Assembly: GCA_016868095.1 (NCBI GenBank)
Contig: VGHV01000029.1
Location: 1-13,709, forward strand
DNA from: Betaproteobacteria bacterium
Lineage (GTDB): Bacteria > Pseudomonadota > Gammaproteobacteria > Burkholderiales > Burkholderiaceae_E
Length of the DNA stretch: 13,709 bases
Reading direction: 5' to 3'
Shown piece after piece: positions 12,550-13,709 of this stretch (its first letter is position 1; every line of letters starts with the position of its first letter). The translations under genes and the position numbers were made by a program. The notes beneath the pieces are model-generated. The model was not told the DNA's origin. It did no database searches and saw nothing but the letters and a program-made list of their open reading frames with translations.

Positions 12550-13464
12550 ATGAACGCTGTTCCCCATTCTGTCCAAGATTGTCGCGTTGTCAGACTCGCA
12601 GGTGCGCTTGGCGCAGAGGTCTATGGCATCGATCTCGCGCGACTGTCGACCAAGCAAGAGATCGACGCGATTAAGCAGCTGCTCCTTCAACATCTAGTCT
12701 TGTTTTTCCCAAACCAGAACTTGACTGTTGATCAGCATGTTGAGTTTGGCCGCATGTTTGGCCCCCTTGAGGGCCATCCAAATTTGAAGAATCCTTTCAC
12801 GCAGCATACTGAATTGTTCGAGCTCGCAGCCACTCACGGCGGCGTCGCCGACGAATGGCATACAGACATTACTTTCAGAGAAGAGCCAGCGGTGATGTCG
12901 ATCCTCAAAATGGTTCGATGTCCCGAAGTAGGCGGGGACACGATGTGGGCGAGTCTTTACGCGGCTTATGAAGAAATGTCTGAACCGATGCGATCGCTTT
13001 GCGATGGCCTTACAGCCCTACATGACGCCCACCCGCACAATAGACCGGAACAGATGGCCGTTCATCCTGTTGTGCGAGTTCATCCGGAAACGGGCCGGCG
13101 TGCGCTTTACGTGAATGAGCACTTCACACGACGCATTGTTGAGTTACAAGCGACGGAGAGCGAGAATTTGCTTGCCCATCTCACGCGTTGGGTTACAAAT
13201 CCTCGATTCACAGTCAGATATCGATGGACTCCGAATTGCATAGCGATCTGGGATAACCGTTGCACTCAGCATTTCGTGCTCAATGACTTTGTAGGCGAGA
13301 GAATTATTCAGCGCGTCACCGTGATGGGCGATAAGCCGATGGGTGTTAAGGGTTCCAGCTGGCAGCCTTGGGTGAAGCCTGGACCGTCCACTGCGGCGAG
13401 CAGGCACGACCGGCAGTTGAAGCGTTTTTTAAAGGAAAAACAAGTAAGGGAAAACCAAGCATAG
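12550..13464 (+). CDS. TauD/TfdA-type Fe(II)/2-oxoglutarate dioxygenase
   Basis: 304 residues from ATG 12550, chosen because GGAAG lies 5-6 nt upstream and the domain starts at once; a frame-extending ATG at 12469 would add 27 residues without a ribosome binding site. Domain order fits TauD: VVRLAGALGAEVYGIDLARL (13-32), the VLFFPNQNLT segment (50-59), FGRMFGPLEGHP (66-77), facial-triad HTD (H104, D106), and H241 followed by R251 and R255, matching TauD His255 and its 2-oxoglutarate-binding arginines. All iron and cofactor ligands are present, so it should be active. The family hydroxylates taurine, sulfonates, aryloxyacetates, sulfate esters and other carboxylates. The gene faces the SBP-ATPase-permease-ferredoxin-P450 operon across a shared control region, a usual arrangement for tauD-like genes and their importer. 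Substrate is not decided by the sequence. Confidence 0.93.
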   Translation: MNAVPHSVQDCRVVRLAGALGAEVYGIDLARLSTKQEIDAIKQLLLQHLVLFFPNQNLTVDQHVEFGRMFGPLEGHPNLKNPFTQHTELFELAATHGGVADEWHTDITFREEPAVMSILKMVRCPEVGGDTMWASLYAAYEEMSEPMRSLCDGLTALHDAHPHNRPEQMAVHPVVRVHPETGRRALYVNEHFTRRIVELQATESENLLAHLTRWVTNPRFTVRYRWTPNCIAIWDNRCTQHFVLNDFVGERIIQRVTVMGDKPMGVKGSSWQPWVKPGPSTAASRHDRQLKRFLKEKQVRENQA

Positions 13465-13709
13465 GCTCTTTCAGAAAAGATCGTTCATATAGGCGCAGCT
13501 GCTTAAGTCGGCTGCGCGCGCCAGCGTTTGTTGCGCCTCGGGGGTGCTGTCAGAGACCGGATCGTTATCAGCGAGCATGGTGTGCGTGAGCCTGAAAGAG
13601 AGCGATAAAACTGAACTTACCTTCGATGCGCCAGTGATAGCAACAACTTTTTGCTATAAAGGCTATACCTTAGGAAAGTAATTGAAACTGACGCCTGGTA
13701 GATGGGCAC
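13465..13709. other. End of window without a supported gene
   Basis: No convincing gene on either strand. A hairpin GCGCAGC/GCTGCGC with an 11-base loop (13493-13517), 29 bases after the dioxygenase stop, could mark its 3' end, but has no T-run. A 34-codon frame at 13577-13681 has only a weak upstream signal. Confidence 0.4.

Noticed and set aside
13577..13681. 34-codon frame after the dioxygenase
   Set aside because: Too short, weak ribosome binding site, no recognisable features.
1..13709. CRISPR, tRNA, rRNA, insertion-sequence ends or phage genes
   Set aside because: Searched by eye on both strands; no regularly spaced repeats, tRNA-like cloverleaf or transposase/integrase motifs were seen.

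Overview
The window looks like ordinary proteobacterial chromosome, most likely a betaproteobacterium of the Burkholderiales. That placement rests on the style of the small winged-helix protein at 786 and on the catabolic content (two NitT/TauT-type ABC importers beside oxidoreductases). It is inference, not proof. No rRNA, tRNA, CRISPR array, insertion sequence or phage gene was seen.

Layout. 1-1641 is a stretch of small genes: the C-terminal end of an unrecognised protein (2-175), a 55-residue cysteine-rich protein (315-482), a MarR-like winged-helix protein (786-1076, + strand) and an exported NTF2-like protein (1186-1641, - strand). 1642-2074 is an AT-rich gap without a gene.

Module A (2075-8026). 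Reading leftward from 6402, a minus-strand operon encodes an ABC permease, ABC ATPase, Tat-type substrate-binding protein and a GMC-family flavin oxidoreductase, with overlapping or closely spaced genes. Divergent from it, rightward from 6601, lie the small and large subunits of a split UxaA-type (altronate dehydratase / sulfolactate sulfo-lyase family) enzyme. The roughly 200-bp gap between them carries a perfect 16-bp palindrome and repeated copies of its half-site, a good candidate for a shared operator. The simplest reading is uptake of a small organic anion, oxidation of an alcohol group by the GMC enzyme, and elimination by the UxaA-type lyase.

Module B (8124-13464). Reading leftward from 12202, a second minus-strand operon encodes a substrate-binding protein, ABC ATPase, ABC permease, a P450-type ferredoxin and a cytochrome P450 (the last two overlap by 4 bp). 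Divergent from it, rightward from 12550, is a TauD-type Fe(II)/2-oxoglutarate dioxygenase. This suggests import followed by oxidative attack by two different oxygenases. No ferredoxin reductase is present. Module B looks clearly more AT-rich than module A (spot counts of 60-bp lines gave about 48% against 65% GC), so the two modules may have different histories.

The two modules converge at 8026/8124, with two tandem hairpins between them. The window's last 245 bp hold no gene that I can support. Substrates cannot be read from the sequence: the importers belong to a family that carries sulfonates, nitrate, taurine, aromatic acids and thiamine precursors.
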